A DNA stretch of 64,000 nt from Eudorina sp. 2006-703-Eu-15. Its lineage: Eukaryota > Chlorophyta > Chlorophyceae > Chlamydomonadales > Volvocaceae. The position numbers and the translations under genes are program-made. Numbering within the stretch: the first letter of the stretch is position 1; each line of letters opens with the position of its first letter. The notes under the pieces were generated by a model, which was not told where the DNA came from, did no database searches, and saw nothing but the letters and a program-made list of their open reading frames with translations. The stretch covers positions 217,766 to 281,765 of the forward strand of contig BDSI01000120.1 of NCBI GenBank assembly GCA_003117195.1, read 5' to 3'. Positions 1-11,849 of this stretch are shown here, piece by piece.

Positions 1-430
1 CATGGGAGCAGGCTGGGACTTGCGATGCGGGCCAAGGCCTGCCTTGTCGCCGTGCCTGATCCGATTGTCTTTCTGACACAACCCAGTGGTCCATCCAGTA
101 ATACCACACCCCTGACGTGGCGGGTGTGACGATATGGCTCGGTTGCGGGCCGTCGTGGGGCTATGTTTCCTCCAAGCGGGGGGCCCCATGGGGACAAGCT
201 GGGGCGTGCGATGCGGCCCAAGGCCTGCCCTGTCGCCGTGCCTGATCGGATTGCCATTTTGAAAGGCCTCAGTGATCCGTCCAGACATACCACCCCCCTG
301 GTGTGGCGGGTGTGGCGATGCCGTTTTGCAGCTGGCCGTCGCGGGGCTAAGTTGCATGGGAGTGGGGGGCATGAATGGGAGCAGGCTGGGTCGTGCGATG
401 TGGGCAAAGACCTGCCCTGTCGCCGTGCAT
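1..430. repeat. Tandem repeat, about 185-bp unit, 2.3 copies
   Basis: Three related blocks start near 1, 187 and 370. Each begins CATG followed by GGGA(G/C)CA(G/A)GCTGG, then a GTGCGATG-like segment and CCTGCCCTGTCGCCGTGC. Divergence between units is moderate, so this is an old array that probably continues left of the window. The small open frames across it are products of the repeat, and no gene is supported. Confidence 0.75.
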
Positions 431-1253
431 GCTCCTACATTCGAAACAGGCCCCTTTAGCTGCGGGTTCAGTTCGTTTAGCAGATACACAGCTGCTCAGG
501 GTCCCGTCGCTCCACGGTCGCTGGCCCACGGGACATCACCTCGCACAGGTCATTTTTCCTTTGCTGTTGCACACGCTGCCCCTGAAGGGCAAAAATGGTT
601 TGCCTTAGACACTCTGAAGAGAGCGGGCGTCGCGCTTGAGCCAGTATGCCAGTTGTAACGAATTTAGTCAACGCCGTCTTCTCTCTACAAGTCCTGCTGG
701 ATTGCTTATATTTAGTGAGCTTCAGTGTTTCAGTGCACCAGCAGGTTACAGCCGTTGAGGCCTTCCATTCCAGGAAGTGTTTGACATCAGCTGAGCGTGG
801 GACACCTGCGTCATTTTAATAAACAAGCTTTTCCGTAAGGGCATTATTTAACGCATGTTTGCTGAATGGCTAATAGAGAGAAGAACGCGTTGTCTGTCGG
901 CAGGTTCGTTCTGACGGTGACATATTGTGGTGGTCCACTGTAAGTGGTGTCCTACGTATAGTGGGATGTCATGGATGTACCAGTTTGTAGCAGTTTGATC
1001 TTTGGCGAAATTGAGTAATTCCTAATTCGGGTGTCCTACGTTATAGTGGGATCTGGGATGCCACGTATAGTATGCCCATGCCAAGTAGGACGCCTTACCG
1101 GGAGACTTAGCTGCTCCACCTCTCATCCTACTGCTGCAAATAATAAATTAATACATGTTATAGCCTTCCTGCGAAAGCTAGTTAACCTTACATAAGTAAG
1201 GTTACCAACCTATGTAACTCTAGCGCAGAATCAGATTACAAGGACATGCTGAT
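431..1253. other. Gene-poor upstream region of the first gene
   Basis: I see no coding signal here. A short motif, GTGTCCTACGT(T)ATAGTGGGAT, occurs twice, near 947 and 1030. A perfect 8-bp inverted repeat, AACCTTAC/GTAAGGTT with a 4-base loop, lies at 1184-1203, 50 bp before the start codon of the gene at 1254. It could be a regulatory hairpin or chance. No TATA box is convincing. Confidence 0.4.
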
Positions 1254-3327
1254 ATGCGCTCATACTTAGGCCTAGTCTTGCTCTGCATGCTAACAGGTTG
1301 TTGTCTGGCTGACAACAGCATCAAACCCGGTCTGTCTGGCCAAAGGCGTCAAGTCGCCGACTTGTCTCTATGCACCCAGTTGCGCATCGCTATATTCAAT
1401 GACGTCTTATTTCATTTCGAGGTTCTACTTGGGTTGGTGCACGTCTTGAGACCGTATGGTTACCGAACGGATGTGTATGTACACAAGCTCATCCATCTTA
1501 ATGGTAGTGGCGTGTGGGAGATACTGCAAGGCTACGACGCAAATTTCTTACCTCTGACAGTTGATGTTCTTGAATCCGTTCAGCGGGGCCGCCCATCCTA
1601 TGATTTGGTAATTCTTGTTAGCCCTGAGTACAGACTCGGGCAGCTGGAGAGCCTGCTGAACTACGTGCGGAGGCGTGTTACCATGGTGTATGTTCACAAC
1701 GGCAACAGCCAGGACCTTGCGAAAATCGTCCAGGTTGGCTCCCAGAACGGTAGCGAAGTACAACTTGTAACACTGGCTCCCCACGCGGCCGCCATGGTTA
1801 GCGGAGCTGGGCACCAAGCGGACTGGATGCTGGCTACCTATCCCTTCCCGATCATGAGCACATGCTCCCATCTTCCCGAGGCCAACATGTCCCACTGCTT
1901 TAAGGGATTCTGCATCCAGGTGGGTTTTTGCGCCGCAGTTGTACCGCTAACTAGGAGGGGGCCCAGGGGCCCTCATGCTTTGGAGCAGAGATTGACGGGA
2001 CGGGGGGCTCCTGGTTACGTTTCTTAGCCAAGGGATTCCAATGCACACATGCACTTCCAGGCTGGAAACCATGGCCTGGGACATGGCTGGGTCAGCAAGG
2101 CTCTTGGGGCGCATGTGGGCCCATCGCAACTCAATCGTCCCCTTTGGACGGTAGTCTCCTTTTCCCTGACTGTGCAGCGTCACGCACGTGTTTTCAGGCA
2201 TTCTTTGAGTGCCCTTGGGTTTATGGCTCGCATGGGTAGTTGCACGGTTATGCACCCCCAACCATGTAACACACACACACATACGCATACACACCGTTCT
2301 TCTTTACACACGCGCGCACGTACACACGCTCATTCGGCTGTGGATGGACCCCGAAATAGGGCCTGTTGGCATTCGATGACGGTCAGGACTTCAGTGCCAC
2401 AACTAGATGATAACCCGTCATTGGGACCTCCGGCGATCAGGGAAAGCGGGCGAAGCTGGGTGACTGCGTCATTGCGTTACATCAAAGTGCCTCAATACTG
2501 TGTGGCTGCTTGCTTCCATTGCGTCGCTCAGTTGCCATGCCCTTCGGATAGGGCCTGGGCCTGGTGGCGGCTGCCGCTGGTGGCTGGCCGCGTTCGCCTA
2601 GGAGGGCTGTTCTGGACTGTCCTGGTGCTTGGGCCATACGCGTATTTGCCGTGCGTGGATTCGGGGTTGGTCCGGTGTTTATTTGAGGATTGCCTGCATT
2701 CGCTTTCGCTTTGAACTACCTATGCAGGGCACCTTGCACAGCACGCGCCGATGTTACCTGGATATATGGAAGCAGTTGTTACGCAGGGAAGGCAAGCTTG
2801 CAGGGCATGATAACCCGTTGCACATCAAGGTCCTCGGCGCGGGCTCGCCGCACGACATCCACCTACCATCTGACCTGGAGGCCCACGTCAGCTTGATGGC
2901 GGAAGCCCCCTTCAGGACGTTTTACAACGTGATCCAGCAAAGCATAGCGGTAATCCCAGCGCTTGCCACCAAGGCCTACTTCACCTACAAATTCTCATCC
3001 TCTGTGTTGGCGTCCCTCATCACGGGGACGCCCCTGCTGGCCAATAAGACGTTCCTGGACGTGTACACGTTCCTGGATGACAAGACGGTCTACCTGCAGC
3101 GGGACGACGAGGAGGAAGTCGACGCCATGCTGCGCGTGCTGAGCATGCCTGCGGAGCAGGTTCTGTCTGTGAGGCATGCGCTTACGGACCTTCGGCGCAA
3201 GTTGAACCTGCAAGCCGCTGCGTTCTTGGACGGGACGCTGAGGAAGCTGTGCCAGTTCGCATCAGGCACAGGCGCTGGCCAGAACCCAACGCAAGGCGCC
3301 ACAAACCTAGGCGAAACGGTTCGGTAG
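1254..3327 (+). CDS. Secreted/luminal glycosyltransferase-like protein, copy A (2 exons)
   Basis: Two exons, 1254-1919 and 2728-3327, join in phase 0 across an intron with a CAG|GTGGGT donor and a TATGCAG acceptor, giving about 421 residues. Residues 1-19 form a signal peptide (MRSYLGLVLLCMLTGCCLA). The N-terminal half has alternating hydrophobic strands (FEVLLGLVHVL, YDLVILVSPEY, VTMVYVHNG) and several N-glycosylation sites. The C-terminal half carries SSSVLASLITGTPLLANKT followed by an acidic stretch, like the sugar-nucleotide-binding half of GT-B glycosyltransferases. The fold call is inference; no family name is certain. The splice model is supported by the paralogue at 7806-9457, whose exon junction falls at the same residue. 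The intron holds a CA-rich stretch near 2270. The protein probably acts in the ER/Golgi or is secreted. Confidence 0.75.
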
Positions 3328-5790
3328 TGGGTCGGGTCACTGCCGTGACTCTGTTGATAGGACAGCGCCCTGGCAGTGCTGGGCAGTGGAACCGTTCGCG
3401 GGCAATTACCGCTTGGCAACAACGCTTTCTGTGTGAATACTGATGACCGCCCTGATAAGCCCTGCGGGTCACGTGACGAGTGTGGGCGAATGACGGTAGG
3501 TGTATGGAAACACCTGCGGGAGTCACGTGCTGTGTTAACTACAAGACAATGTTACTTACGTTTACGTTGTGCACAAACAAGGTTTGTTTGCGGCTTGGTC
3601 TACATGGATATTGTGTATGGTCTGACGACTGACGTTTGTTTGCATAAGTCGGGGGGCGGGAGGTTGATGTGTGCTGTCACCAGTTGTCCTCTATTCCCAG
3701 ATTCGAAATCGTGCAAGAAACGTTTTGATTGGTTTAACGATGTCATGGTTGAGGATACACGAGACGCTCCGTAATGTCCTGTTGACAGGCGGATAATTGC
3801 GTGTAGCTGTACCTGGCACCTCCTCCCCCTCAGCGTGTGGTAAAAGGGAGTGGCCTCAAGGCCCGGCGAACCCAGGCAGCCCAGCCCTTTCCTTCGCGCG
3901 TCCGGTGTTGTGTGTGAGTCAGGCATTGGGGTTTCGGCACCATCCTCTGCAGCAGTATCGACCTGGTAAATGAGTGAGTGCGAGTGCAAATGCAGGCAGA
4001 CGACCTTCTCCTGGAGTAATGCAAGTGACTCTCGCTCAGGGCTCTGTTTCCTTTCCTGATAGTCAGGATTCGTCACTGGTGCGGGTTTGTGGTCGTTGAC
4101 CCTTAACATGGCCTGACCTGCTCTTGCACGTGCTGATCTTGGGGGAGTGTTGCTGGTCCAGGCACGCACAAAGAAGGGCGGCAGATAGAACGGCATGGGA
4201 CACAACAAGGTGCACGAAAGGCTTGGGAGATTGCAAATGGCTGTGGGGGAGTGCGCGGATGGCGCCGAGTGAAGGCAGGGACCGCCGCGCGGGGTAGAAT
4301 ACCTGTGACGCAGTGATATGGATATGGACATGAACATTGATTGCATCATGAGCTGCTGGGTAGGAGAGCGACAGTTGCTTGGCGGCTGCCTTTGGCTGTA
4401 CGGGAAGCAATGTGGGCCCCGTACGGCCGATTGTGAGTTGGCGCTGGACAAGCCATCAGCTGAGTATGGAATGTTAACGAACTTATCACGGAGTGCCCTC
4501 GGCTGGCCCGGTGTTGTGCGCAGGGAGTCTGGATCAGGTACTGCGGATGGGGATGTCCTAACTCCTAATGTAGCTGGCCTTTTCGCATCTTCATCGTCGC
4601 AACGCCATGGTCATGGAGGCGGAGCGTCTGCTGCGCGTTTGGGCGTTTTGATGGCCATCTTCAGAACGTTACTCGTTTTCTGCGTTTGCTGGTGATGGGT
4701 TGTACGGATGTGTTCGGCGCTGCATCAACTTCCATTCAGACATTGGAATGCCTGGTGATGTTACTTGCAGGTTTGCTCCTGTATTTGGTGGCCTAAGGGT
4801 GTACAGAATATTTGCCTTACCATCGACAAGCGGGATTCGCCACCTGCACGTTGGTGCTGCTGAGCTGCGTTTGTGAGCATTTGGCAAACGCCACCATGGA
4901 CATGATGATTTCCGGGGGTTCATCGACGTGGGGGACTGAACGTCCGTGCATTGTAACAACGCGAGCGTTTGCGCAAACTGCTCAGACGCGATTGTGGACA
5001 CCTATTGGTCGGGGGCCCTTACTGAGCGGGTTATCCAGAGCACTACCTGAGGCCGAACGCAGCCGCCCCTCAATACTTGCCTTTGGACCCCTGATATCCT
5101 CGGATATATACTAAGAAGTCGAATGTGGTCCAAGGACCCGTGTACATGATTGAATGGATGAACGTTACGTACATAACCCGACAGCTCTAAGTTGCACCCA
5201 CGTGGACGCCGCAGCGGACTTCCTCGCTCGTTCCTCGCTTTCTCCCCGTTCCGGCCTCATTCATAAATAACCCACACCGACCAGCAGTGATTACCCTTTC
5301 TCAAGGTCGCTGGCCCCAGGAAGAGCGCTGAAGCCCGCCTTGCTGGATCATGCTTCCAACGACAGCAAGTGGCAGGCGTGCTGTTCACATTGCCAATGGC
5401 CCTGACCAGCAGTCGCACCCGCTAAAACTACTCCCCATGTCGCCCCATGTGCGCTCAGAAACGTTTAGAGTCCTCCGTTCGAAAATTCTTATTCACTCAT
5501 CGTACAGCATCTAAAGGTGCACTCCGCAGGCAGACGGTGCAACTGTGTCTCAAAATGATGGAAGCCCAATTAATGGGGAATTTCACGGGCTTTAGTTTCG
5601 CAGATACTGCAACAGGTCGTCGGGGAGAACCACTTATGGCAAGAGGCGGGCCTTGCCACAGTAGCCTGTTGCGCCGTATCCCTTCGGATGCGCCGGGAGC
5701 CACCGCCCCAAAGGGGCGGTCGGGGCGCCGACCGGCCACAATGCAAGGCCGGCAGGTGACCCTCGGGTCGGTGAGTGTTGCTGTGCGCAG
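3328..5790. other. Intergenic region between the two paralogues, left part
   Basis: No recognisable gene. A 283-codon minus-strand frame (3600-4451) lacks any family resemblance or splice context and was not accepted. No obvious transposon ends are visible. The 3' UTR of copy A must lie here, but no TGTAA signal is close to the stop codon; the nearest I noticed is near 4952. Confidence 0.4.
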
Positions 5791-5799
5791 ACTGCTGGC

Positions 5800-6166
5800 C
5801 CCGGGGCTGACATGGAGGACGGCACCCGAGGCACCCATAAACGACAGGCCCATCCAATGCTTGTACTTCGACATATGGATCCCCGGCTGCTTCCCGTCTG
5901 ATGGGTAATTGTCTGGCTCGACATCGAGGCGCACATGTTTCCCGCATCGCCGTCACAATCTGAGCCTCGGGAAGAGGTTTGGACAGCAACCACTCAACCT
6001 GCTGTTCAACACCTGCATCGTGAGGTAGCCCGCTCCAAATATCACACTCTAAGTACGACATTAAACGCAAGAACGAGGCTCCCCAACCGCCCCGTTCAGG
6101 GTCGGTGAGTGCATCGATAACCTCCTGACATAGGACTGCGTGTGCGACCGTGCCCTTCGGCACGAT
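5800..6166 (-). pseudogene. Fragment of an unidentified repeated protein family (LLSKPL family)
   Basis: On the minus strand this stretch encodes GLPHDAGVEQQVEWLLSKPL and, after a frame change near 5930, PSDGKQPGIHMSKYKHWMG. The same two blocks, in the same order, occur on the plus strand at 14480-14670 (LPHD..EIDKRVDWLLSKPL, then PSDGEQPGIQMTK). Conservation in protein space with frame breaks suggests remnants of a mobile element or duplicated gene family that I do not recognise. Upstream on the same strand is a readable MPKGTVAHAV start at 6163. Confidence 0.45.
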
Positions 6167-6177
6167 TTCGTTTATCC

Positions 6178-6240
6178 AGTGTTTGGTGAGAAAGCTTTGG
6201 CTGTCAGCGATGACCCGCGGGGTCCACTGTAAAATCGTTA
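6178..6240 (+). repeat. Solo 3' end of an L1-like LINE
   Basis: The segment GGTGAGAAAGCTTTGGCTGTC..ATGACCCGCGGGGTCCACTGTAA matches the 3' terminus of the LINE at 11.85-13.13 kb (GGTGAGGAAGCCTCGGCTGTCG..GATGACCCGCGGGGTCCGCTGTAA). It is only about 60 bp long, so it is a strongly 5'-truncated or eroded insertion. Confidence 0.55.
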
Positions 6241-7805
6241 TTAGTAAAGGTGTCTAGTAATGACGCATGCTCTTCCGTGCGAGCCATTATACATCGCCAG
6301 CGACCGACACTCAGTGCCGTACAGATTCGGCATCACGTGCATTCCTAGATTAACAGCCTTCCTGTGTGACACCCCACGGGCGTGACTAATCAATATGCAT
6401 ACACAACCACAAGAGATCTTACTAGACCTGTCAGCTAGCGAAAGCTACTTAGGTTTTGGGGCCCGAGGTAGGTTCCAGAAGTCATGATACGAACTCTTCG
6501 TAAGCCGGTCTTTGACTTCTGGAAAAAAAGGGGTGCAGCTCTTCATTAGATGGAGGATGGAGCTACACCAGCAGGCCGCCGGATTCGTCCTGTGGCTGCA
6601 TTGGTGTTGCAGGTGTTTGGGTCTTCGTCATCCAATGGCTTTTCCATCAACCATGCTAAGCTGTCATCAAGGAGCTGTAGCACGCATTAGACACCCCGAG
6701 GTGTGCATTGCCTGGGTTTGCCCACAAACATCAAGTGCAGTTGTCTATAAGGGAGATGCTTGTCAATACGCTGATTACATACAGAGTGTAAGCACTCACG
6801 CTTTCAGTTGCGTAATGCTGACCTTGTATAATCTAACCAGTCACCCATACCAAGACACCCAGTAATGATTTTCATTGCTAAACACCCGGTAATGCCGTAC
6901 TCCTTTTAGGACTGCGCTAACAACTCCTGCAGCCCTCCCAAATGTCATGCACAGGTATCGCAGTCCTAATCACTGTCGCATTCGAGGTCGGCAACACAAG
7001 AAATATTATATCTGTAGCATGCGCAGCAGATAATTAGGCCATCGCCATGTTGAGCCAGGAATGAGCCCGGCACCCTTGCACGCACCAAGAAAGGGAGGGC
7101 AACAGTCACAGGCCCCTGACGCCTATTACCACCACACTGCATAAAATACAGCTGCGTGGTATTGCTCGCTTGCTCCCATCCGTTGCACTTACAACGACAT
7201 GTAAATCCCGTTGCAGTTGCGACGACATATAAACATTCTCCTTCACTGTGTGGTGGGGGTCGTCTGTGCTTGTCTTTTCTGTAACACCGCAACTTGTATA
7301 CCATGCTATGAGGCGCAGAAAAGGACACCATCTCAAGCCACCAGCATCGCAGTTTGTAATGGGGCCACCCTGCTGTGCAGCAATCCACCCTGCTCTACAT
7401 CAGGGCGCATCCAAAGTACACAAATGGATACCCCACATACATTTGGATACTCCCCAACAATGGTAGTGCATTCGCAATCATGCCCTGAATTCTGAGGGGC
7501 AACAACCAGCAATCACACTCCGTCTTCGTCTCCTGGTCATATGGACCCATCCCTTCCCACAACGACCCCACTTAACCCCCCACACACAGGCGCAGATCGT
7601 GACCGGCACCCTGACTCACGGCAGATTCCCCCTGAATACCTTCACATCCGGTTCTTTTTGCACAAACACATACTCAAAACACTGTCATGGATCCAACTGA
7701 AGCCAAACCTAGCCCTTATTTGTTTGGGGCTCGGCCTGCGGTTTAACATCAGCCTCGCCCTGCACTTAGCTCTGCACCTAACCTTGGGCCTGACCCCGGG
7801 CCTCA
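6241..7805. other. Gene-free stretch downstream of copy B
   Basis: No coding feature is supported. This is the 3' flank of the minus-strand gene ending at 7806. A TTACA on the plus strand near 7190 would read as the algal polyadenylation signal TGTAA on the minus strand, but it is about 600 bp from the stop. From about 7700 to 7925 the DNA is a degenerate CCTGG/GCCT-rich minisatellite that also forms the Q-rich tail of the gene. Confidence 0.35.
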
Positions 7806-9457
7806 CTATGCACCCTGGTTCTGCACCTGGTTTTGGGCCTGGCCTTGAGCCTGGTCATGGGCCTGGCCCTGCATCCGGCTCGGTGCCTGGCTTTGCACCT
7901 GACCTGCGGCCTGGCGTTCCTGCTGCAGCCCAGGCGACTCACTGATGGGCTGACAGGTTCGCGTCATCATTTCGAGGAAGTACTCAGTCGCTTGCATGTT
8001 CAGCTTTCGGCGAACCTCCAACAGTGCAAGCCGCACTGCCAGGACCTCCTCCGTGGGCATGTTCAGCACACGCAACATGGCGTCGACCTCCTCCTCGTTG
8101 TCCTGTTGAACGTACACTGCCCCACCAGCCAGAAACGTGTACACTTCCAGGAATGTGCGGTTGGCGATAATGGGTGTTCCAGTGATAAGAGAAGCCAACA
8201 CCGTCGACGTGAACTTGTAGGTGAAGTATGCGTGGTTGTTGAGCACGGGAATGAGCGCCAAGCTCTGCTGGATTACCTTGTAGAAGGTTGCGTACGGCAC
8301 AGCAGTAAGCAGTTTCACCGTGGACCCCAAGTCGGTCGGCATCTGAAGGGCCTCAGTCGGCAGCGCGTTTGGCTGGCCGGCGCCCAGAACTTGGATGCGC
8401 AAGGTCTTGTCACCCATACCGGCCAACATGGTTTGCCGAGTACGTATCTGCTGCCATATAAGGTCGTAGTTCCGCCGTGAGTTCACCAGTTTGCCCTGCG
8501 GAGGTGCACAGCAGGTCGAGCACAGTGCACAATTCAAATGTGCTTGTCGCCCATCATCCGCCAGATGTACGGTACCAGTCGCGCTGCCCGCGGGACAGCC
8601 GGGGACGCATGTGAAAATGTAAACCGCATTTGTGTATGTTACAGCCTTAGCAGTCATGTGCAGAAGGTGGGAGTCCAGTAGCCCGAGATGGATACGTCTT
8701 CCACGCCGCGGCACTCTTCCTATGACACCATCCCCAAACGACTCTCAGATGCGGCTCTCGTACAACCCTCCCTGAAACGGGAACACACCTGGATACTGAA
8801 CCCGTCAAGGCAACCTGTTAGGTTGCTGTCCGGGAGGTGCAAGCAGTTGTTGGAGCGAAAGGGATAGGTAGCCAGCACCCAGTCCGCGTTGTACCCAGCT
8901 GCCTTGATGGAAGCAGCGGTGTGAGGTGAAAGCGCCACCAGCCTCACTTCGCTGCCATTGGTCGCGCCGATTTCAGCCAGCCGTGCAAGGTTGTCTTCCC
9001 GCGTGTTGTTGTGTACGTAAAGCACCGTAAACGACCGCTGCATGTGCGCCAGCATGTCCTTGGTTTGCACTGGCCGGTACTCCGGGCTGACGATAATAAC
9101 GACGTCATACGAGGGTGACCTTTTCCGGACGGATTCCCAACCTTCTTCACTCAGGAGATGTATGTTTGCGTCATAGGTTTGAAGTATGTCCCAAACACCC
9201 CACCCGGCGTGACGTGTGGCGAAGTGAAGATACAGGTCGACGCGGCCGTACGGCTCCAACACGTGCAACAGCCCTAGGAGAACCTCAAAATGGTACAATA
9301 CGTCATTCACAATCGCGATACGTGGGCTGGAGCACTGCGACACAGCAGCGAACTGTTGACGGCCGCCGCTGGCAGTGCTGAAGACACTACTGCTGCTGCT
9401 CTGGGCCAGACCGCCGCCAACCAAAATAGAGATGCAAATCAACAAGTGTGCGAACAT
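7806..9457 (-). CDS. Secreted/luminal glycosyltransferase-like protein, copy B (2 exons)
   Basis: Minus-strand exons 9457-8789 and 8495-7806 join in phase 0 (donor CAG|GTGTGT, acceptor CCTCCGCAG), giving about 452 residues. A signal peptide (MFAHLLICISILVGGGLA) is followed by a serine run. The body is colinear with the gene at 1254-3327: shared blocks include FEVLLGLLHVLEPYG, YDVVIIVSPEYRP, FYKVIQQSLALIPVL, YFTYKFTSTVLASLITGTP and EEEVDAMLRVLNMP. The GT-B-like C-terminal half is intact. The protein ends in a degenerate Q/A-rich tail (repeated QGQA/QNQ) made by a minisatellite that continues beyond the stop. The two genes form an inverted, convergent pair about 4.5 kb apart, best explained by duplication. 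Confidence 0.75.
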
Positions 9458-10420
9458 TGTCTTTACAGCATCAGATTACCAGGTGATGAAAGACGAGGCA
9501 GAGGTTGGGCCAACTTCGGCAAGCTGTTGGCTATGTGGGTCGAACGTCAGACCAGGACGTTCCTTAAAAATAGTTCCATGACTTGCAATCTGGATGGCAT
9601 AATCATCGCATCTGTTCGCGATCTGATAGAAGTGAGTCAAGGAGTTACCTACTCAACACTAATGGACAAGCGAAAAGCTTGTTATCTTGTGAAATTGAAA
9701 TGATGGGCTGGCTGAATAGGTATGTGACAGAACTAATTACCCACAGGGATGATAGAGACGGAACCAAGGAGTTGCACAACCTTTTCCCGTACTGCCAGGA
9801 GGATAGAATAAATGACCGCCGTACCCGAAGGGGAGACATTGCTTTTTGCCTTCAGACTAGGTACACAGATTATTGTTCGATGATACTGTGCATCCTGTAA
9901 GGGGTTTGACGTTCAGTTTCATAGTCGTCTCTGCTGACTTCGATTGGATCTCGCGCGCGACGATGCAGACAGTCAGGAAATTTGCTATTGATAATATAAG
10001 GTACATATTGCATTGCTGCCCAGGTACCGGTGTCCCCTGGTCATCGTAACCTCGCTAGTCCCCAGGCCACCTGTGTACCCCAGTCCACCTAATCGTCACC
10101 GCCCTGCTATCGGTTAGGTTGTGTAACCTACGTGTACAGAAAACACGTGTATTTGTTAAGGATGTTAAGGAACTGCATTCAGGACAACTCGGTGTCCACT
10201 CTTGTTTTGAAATGTCATTCAAAACCGTCGACATCAGCTTATCCTGCAGAGTGTCTCCAAGCACACTTATGCCCTTCCTTAAACAAGCAGAAAAGGACTG
10301 CCTGGACATGCGAAGTACGGTACGACGGCATGGTACCCGGCATGTGCGCCTGACCTGTGCGTCCTTGCTTGCCATGCGGCTGCCACACTAATGCGCAGCG
10401 CCTAGTGCCGCTATGGGGCT
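9458..10420. other. Gene-free stretch upstream of copy B
   Basis: This is the 5' flank of the minus-strand gene starting at 9457. I see no further gene, RNA or element. Small open frames here have no coding character. Confidence 0.35.
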
Positions 10421-10424
10421 GCTT

Positions 10425-10640
10425 CCCCGCCAGTTGATGCGGAGGGTCTGGTCGCGTCTCCTAAGATAGGCACCCCCGGTGCTTCGGAGGCGTGTTATGG
10501 TGGCTGATATGGCTGCACGACCCCCGGGGGATTGGTTCTCATGGGTGCGCAGTCTGTGCCAGGGGCTGATGAGAGGAGGCGTCTAGGGAGCCATCTGGCC
10601 TGAATGAATCGCCCGTTGGAAACCCGGGTCCACCTAGAGC
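10425..10640 (+). repeat. SINE/LINE-type 3' body, copy 1
   Basis: The stretch GTGGCTGATATGGCTGCACGACCCCC, GGGTGCGCAGTC, GGGGCTGATGAGA and CGTTGGAA..GGGTCCACC runs colinear with 48410-48560. Here no tRNA-like head is visible upstream, so this is a 5'-truncated copy. Confidence 0.5.
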
Positions 10641-11840
10641 CCTTCACTACACTCGAATTGCGGATATCACATCAACTGCTGATATCACGCGATAGTACGG
10701 CCATGGCCATGCCGCTGAACCATTTTTCAAGGTTTGGTAATTTTTCCCGACAGGCCACTTCGTTACTTTCATGGGGAATGGTGTCCTTGTTTTGAATGAT
10801 GAAGGAACGTTACAGCGGACCCCGGTGTATACCAGCTTACCAGGGCAAGCCCCAGCAGGCCCCACCGATAAGGCGGGAAGTTTTGTGATTACGGGCGGAG
10901 GCTTACGAAACTCGCTGCTGCATTCCGTCAGCCCTGGGCGCTGGGTGCAGGGTGGAAACGCTACGCGTAACAGGACGCACGGCGTCATGTCATGACATAT
11001 TAACGGCGCTGTCACAGTATGTGTTCTCGTTATTCCGTTAGCACCATTACGCAGCGCCAACGGCGCGAAGTGTGGTGAGAAGCATTCGTGGTGTGGACTT
11101 GTTGCATGCGTCTACGTACGACGGGCAGTCGCGTTGCCCGTTATGTGTGTCACGACCGATTAGTCGATTCAGTTCTCCTGATACTTTCTCGATGGCACTG
11201 TACGCGTGTTTGTATGTTTATCGCCGGTCTATCGTTTGGGGTGACTTGTGCAGCGGGCGCCTGTCATTGCCCGACTTACGTTATGAAGGCGTGTGCCTGG
11301 GTGTACCGCCCAGCAGAGTGCTTTGCGCCACCGCGCTGGTTTGATCCAGCGGCGCGGCGCCATTCTGTTCATGTTCGTATCCGGCATCAGTGTCGATGTG
11401 AACTTGACAGCTGGTTGGAGGTTTAGTTGTGATCTCTGTCTGACAGCGCATCATCGGTGGGCAGCTTGCCGTCACCTTCGCGCGCGCTGATCTCTGTATG
11501 TACTTAGTGCGAAGAGAGCAAACGTATCTTTGTCGTTTGGCGCTCGGAGCAAATCTTCGTGAGCGTAATAGACCACTGATCTATGCCGCATTGGGTGCGA
11601 AGGACCTCTGTGTAACATTGTAACGAGTTGTGCGACTAGTCTGCTAGGCTTGATAGTTTCAACGTGTTCACAAGATCCGCTCTTGGCACTAGGCCGCACT
11701 GCGATCCGTTCCGGGCCAGCTATCTGTACACAGCCAGCACGTCTGCGCCGTCTGCCAGCTGAAGGAGTCAGCTGAGCTTCAGTTCATCATCGTCCGCCGG
11801 CTGAAGGAGTCAGCCGAGCTTTGGTTCAGCCTGACTGCGG
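10641..11840. other. Gene-free stretch
   Basis: No coding, RNA or repeat feature could be supported. Near 11755-11825 the phrase GCCAGCTGAAGGAGTCAGC(T/C)GAGCTT is duplicated in tandem with a spacing of about 50 bp, just before the LINE fragment. Confidence 0.35.
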
Positions 11841-11849
11841 AGTGTTGAC

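Noticed and set aside
3600..4451. 283-codon minus-strand open frame
   Set aside because: No domain, no compositional or codon signature, no splice context, and overlaps several other frames of similar quality.
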